Position numbers and translations under genes: made by a program. The notes beneath the pieces were generated by a model. That model saw nothing but the letters and a program-made list of their open reading frames with translations, had not been told where the DNA came from and ran no database searches. From assembly GCF_964355755.1 (NCBI RefSeq), contig NC_092679.1, positions 20,326,932 through 20,390,931 on the forward strand: DNA of 64,000 nt, read 5' to 3'. This DNA is from Antedon mediterranea. Lineage: Eukaryota; Echinodermata; Crinoidea; Comatulida; Antedonidae. This document shows, one piece after another, positions 60,481 through 64,000 of the stretch. The number at the start of each line of letters is the position of its first letter. Position 1 is the first letter of the stretch.

Positions 60481-63437
60481 TTTTTATGATGGCTTTTATT
60501 TTATTTATTTATTGGATCGCGAAGGTAATACCAAACGATTGATATTGCGTCGACCAACTTAACACATTTTAAGATCGTTAGGCTATTGATTTGGGTTAAA
60601 ACAATACGATTTATATAATATGCAAATTCATCTTATACTCTGACGGCATTATGTATAATTTGTAACGGTGAACTCCACCCGCAGATGATCACGTGGTCAA
60701 CATGACAAAAATGCATTTTGACCAACAATGATCACACTATAGAATAGCGACTATTGCTTTTGTTCAACCTATTATGTAAATTATATTTACTCCACTATCC
60801 AGTTTCATTTAAACAGTATAATTTATCACGTTCAAATAATTATTCAAATAAACTCACAAGATATCTTTAAATACGTCGTATTTGCAGTTGCCATTATGAT
60901 GATTGCCAGCAGTTGCATAAGCAATATACTAATAATATTTATTAAATGTGTAACGCGTTACTGCTATTCCAACCATACTATAAACGCGTGTACATGAATA
61001 CTTGACGCATTACTAATTAAACTAACTGTAAAGACCAGGGAAGTTCACTCTTCCCTCGTGGTCTTTACCACTACACTCCTCCCTCTTTCTTGTAGCTAAC
61101 GCGCATTGTACTCGCCTATATACATATCCGTATCCATTCCTCTCTCACATTCTCCGTAGGCCTACAATAAAGATAAACTAGTAACCGCCGCCCGCCACCA
61201 GCTCTACACCCAACTCTCATTCGCCGGCCTACAAAACTACCCTTTTCAGTACAAGAAGCATTTGCAAGTCATCTTGTTCGTATCTTTACACATTGTCTTA
61301 ATTCACATGCAGAAAACTAACTAGCACGCAATTCATGTCATCCCGTTAATATCCATGAACATTAATGACTTGTTTGTATCGATTAGGTCAAAACTGCATT
61401 CTTGATATTGAAAATTATGATTAAAAGATGTTATTTTCACTCATTTCATGTTAATGTTTCTTCTATAGCTTTTTCATAATTATTTATATGAAAAAATATG
61501 AATTATTATGTCTCAAAAGTAAGTATTCATGTTATTCAAATGACGTAACAACTCCTGGAGGAGTAGTTTGTTTTATTAACCACTCTGTGAATGTTGGTTT
61601 AATACGCTTTATACGATCATGTTTACAGAAACTATAAAAGTACAATATGTAATATTTGACGTTAAATACAGTCTATAATGAACATTTTTATTATTTAACT
61701 GACATCAGGTCGTAATCGGGCATACTGTCATGGTTAACACAACACTCCATTCAAAGACAGATATACTTCTAAATCATTTCATACCCAATATTAATCATAA
61801 CAAAAATTGTAAATCTCGCATCCCGTTCCATGGTAATAATATTAATATAGAATCCTATGTTATTCATTATGACCATTAAAACACAACGCGGTTACCGCAC
61901 AGGATAGATACAGATTCTACGTGGGACAACTACGCCGGTTTCTGCTTACCGTTACCGCTCGTCTGTGTAAATTGGCCTTAATTTATCACCTGCGTAACAC
62001 CTCGAAGGATAACACAAAGTCGACGCGCGCGTATACATTATTGCATCAACATCTAAACACGCGCGTAAAAAAAGCGGTACCGTTTCTATCGGAACTTGAA
62101 CCCGCGAAATAACATTCCATTTTTAAATTCGAATAACCAAAGGCAAACTCGAAGGCTGCTGCTTAGCCTAAATTATTTAAAATACTAAATTTCCAGGTTT
62201 ATAAATGAAATGTCATTATAACGGCAATATTTCCTAAAGCAATGTTCCCATTTAATTATATGCCAGTAATTGCATTACCTGGCATGTTGTTTTTGGCTTT
62301 ATCCAATATACGTACCCCAATTGTTTGTAATAATAATAAGTTGTATCTAATTGAACGCATTACAGTGATAATACTTTAATATACCTTGCTAAACCTTTAA
62401 TGAAGCAGTCATTGTCGACCCAGTTCGTTTGCGTTACGGGTTTTAGTTATTACAAATGTGTGCATGCTTTCTTGTTATAAGTATACGTTTTAATGTATTG
62501 TATTTTAAAATAGGTTTTAACTTGTTGGCTCAAAATTTCTTTGATACCGTTTTTTATGGATAACACTTTGTAAATTGTGCTAGTAAAGACTGTCCTATCA
62601 GTGCCGACTAACTAGGGTTACATCTGTCTGTGTCTATTGTGTCTAATATAATTTTCCTCATTATATTGTTCTCTATATTTATTTTCATGTTATTTTTATT
62701 CGTCTTCTTATACCTTAACTATTATTATTATTTAAATATGTTTGTTTTCCCACATTTTTTTTCAGGTTTTTGGTTGTTACAACAGTATAGTATTAACTAA
62801 TAACTATCTTTTACAATTTAGCAGAGAATGGATGTTTTTTAATTTGTCAGTTTGACTGTGGTCCCTTCTAAATGTGTCAATGGTTTACATAGGCCTAACA
62901 TAACTGAGTATGATATCTGTATGCGTTCACATCGATCCGCATACAATCACGTAACAATGCACTTAATACTTTAATAATTTCAGACGATTATAAAGTGGGC
63001 TAGATATTCACTAGGTCACCTCGAGATGAAATAATCTTAATTATTCGAATCATCGTAAGTGCATGTGCTTACAATTACCAAAGTGTTAAATATCACATAT
63101 CTTTACGGTTTAACTATAACTCTATTCGTGTTCAAAATACAATGCTGCACGCATAATGTGATTGGCTGGGAAATGGGCTACTTTGCAAATTAGGACACCT
63201 TCTGAATTAGTTCAAATTTAATATATAACAAGTCTTACTTTCCGGATGCTCTGTTAGTAATAATTTAACCATTATAGCGACAGCGTGTCAGAGAAATATG
63301 CTTTTTTGTTATATGTTGCTTTTTTAACCCTCTAGTTATTAGTTATATGTAATCTGTTATGTAAAGGGTAACATCATATATATAAAATCTGAAATACCTT
63401 CGCATTATAAAATAGATAATACATTATGTTCAGCAAT
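60481..63437 (+). other. Intergenic with a hairpin and a CpG patch
   Basis: No supported gene. A hairpin lies at 61028-61068 (separate entry). A CpG-rich patch at 62022-62068 has two cores of the CGACGCGCGCGT kind. The 63-codon frame at 61921-62112 is unrecognised. Confidence 0.35.
61028..61068. repeat. Short hairpin, 16-bp stem
   Basis: GTAAAGACCAGGGAAG pairs with CTTCCCT...GGTCTTTAC around the loop TTCACT; a three-base insertion (CGT) bulges on the right. Too short for a usual miRNA precursor. Confidence 0.7.
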
Positions 63438-63586
63438 AAAGCGCTGTCTACACTATCAAACTTTATGTGACAAAAAATGCGATGTGCCCATATATGGACA
63501 TGATGATGTCATACTACTGCCATATTTGGGCACATCATTTTTGATCAAACAGATAGTGTAGACAGAGCTTAGTGTAGACAGAGCTT
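63438..63586. mobile_element. Palindromic MITE family A, copy 9
   Basis: Left end AAAGCGCTGTCTACACTATC. The right end is doubled (AGTGTAGACAGAGCTTAGTG, then TAGACAGAGCTTA). Core with CCCATATATGGACATGATGA. The doubled terminus may reflect slipped repair at the element end. Confidence 0.85.
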
Positions 63587-64000
63587 AAGATTAATAAATA
63601 TTCGAACGTTACTATCTTTGTATTAAATAATCACGCTCGTTTGTTTTTTCATAAATTTGGTCCGTCAAAGAATATGGAATCTCCGGAAAAAGAGACGATT
63701 TCATATTGATTGTGGCCCTTCAAAATATGGAATCATGTCTCGGCAGACGGACGCGGCGTAAATTCCGAAGACGCTGCTTTAATAACGTACAGAAATATTA
63801 TTGCGTTTTACATTATGATTCCTTCGATATTCCACAATAATTAAAGAGTTTTTGTTATAATCAAATAGCAAGACCCAATGCACTAGACTCCTAATAACTG
63901 TATTAGCTTCTTTCCACCATGGTACCACCAGGGAAGAATGAACTTAATTTTAATTAACTAATTTAATTTAATTCGTCGCTGGTACCACAATTAACAGTAA
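63587..64000 (+). other. Right end of window, no gene seen
   Basis: No supported feature. GGTACCACCAGGGAAG / GCTGGTACCACA words near the end are weak repeats. Confidence 0.3.

Noticed and set aside
61028-61068. miRNA precursor
   Set aside because: The stem is about 16 bp with a six-base loop, too short for a usual pre-miRNA.

Overview
This is a eukaryotic, AT-rich, intron-bearing window. It has GT-AG introns, AATAAA sites, an Arg tRNA, tRNA-type SINEs and MITEs. Frequent TAGGCCTA palindromes, MAM and death-effector-type domains, and SINE/LINE tails ending in (TTCAA)n or (CATT)n suggest an invertebrate deuterostome, most likely an echinoderm. That assignment is inference.

The first 18.5 kb hold a same-strand (+) tandem array of five related genes plus several decayed copies. 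I rebuilt each gene by joining exons whose splice phases agree. The shared core is one exon of about 510 bp (entered in phase 0, left in phase 1) that encodes two death-effector-like helical bundles in tandem, as in caspase-8 or c-FLIP. Tails differ: gene 1 (1310-2346) carries a TRADD-N-like alpha/beta domain; gene 2 (3210-5887) has a transmembrane helix and a four-cysteine MAM ectodomain; gene K (7593-10540) has an N-terminal protein kinase fused to the tandem DEDs; genes 3 (11804-14691) and 4 (15261-18487) have a transmembrane helix, a linker or Pro/Thr-rich stalk, and a C-terminal module of about 63 residues that I do not recognise. Gene K shares that module but lacks the membrane helix.

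The array shows domain shuffling in progress. An initiator ATG sits alone at an exon end (genes 3 and 4) and has become ACG before gene K. A tandem duplication made a chimeric exon in gene K. A deletion appears to have fused two exons and removed the membrane helix from gene K. Kinase-tail, MAM and DED exon relics lie in introns and spacers. A 116-bp identical block links gene K and gene 4. A plausible reading is a locally expanding set of innate-immune or cell-death adaptors and membrane sensors that signal through DED contacts; no function has been shown.

From about 18.5 to 64 kb I find no convincing protein gene. This part holds nine copies of one palindromic MITE family, a second MITE-like family with GGTTCCCACTAG ends, a 1.03-kb minisatellite, several shorter tandem arrays, CpG-rich ACGCGCGCGT clusters, SINE and LINE tails, one intact tRNA-Arg(TCG) and one truncated copy of it.
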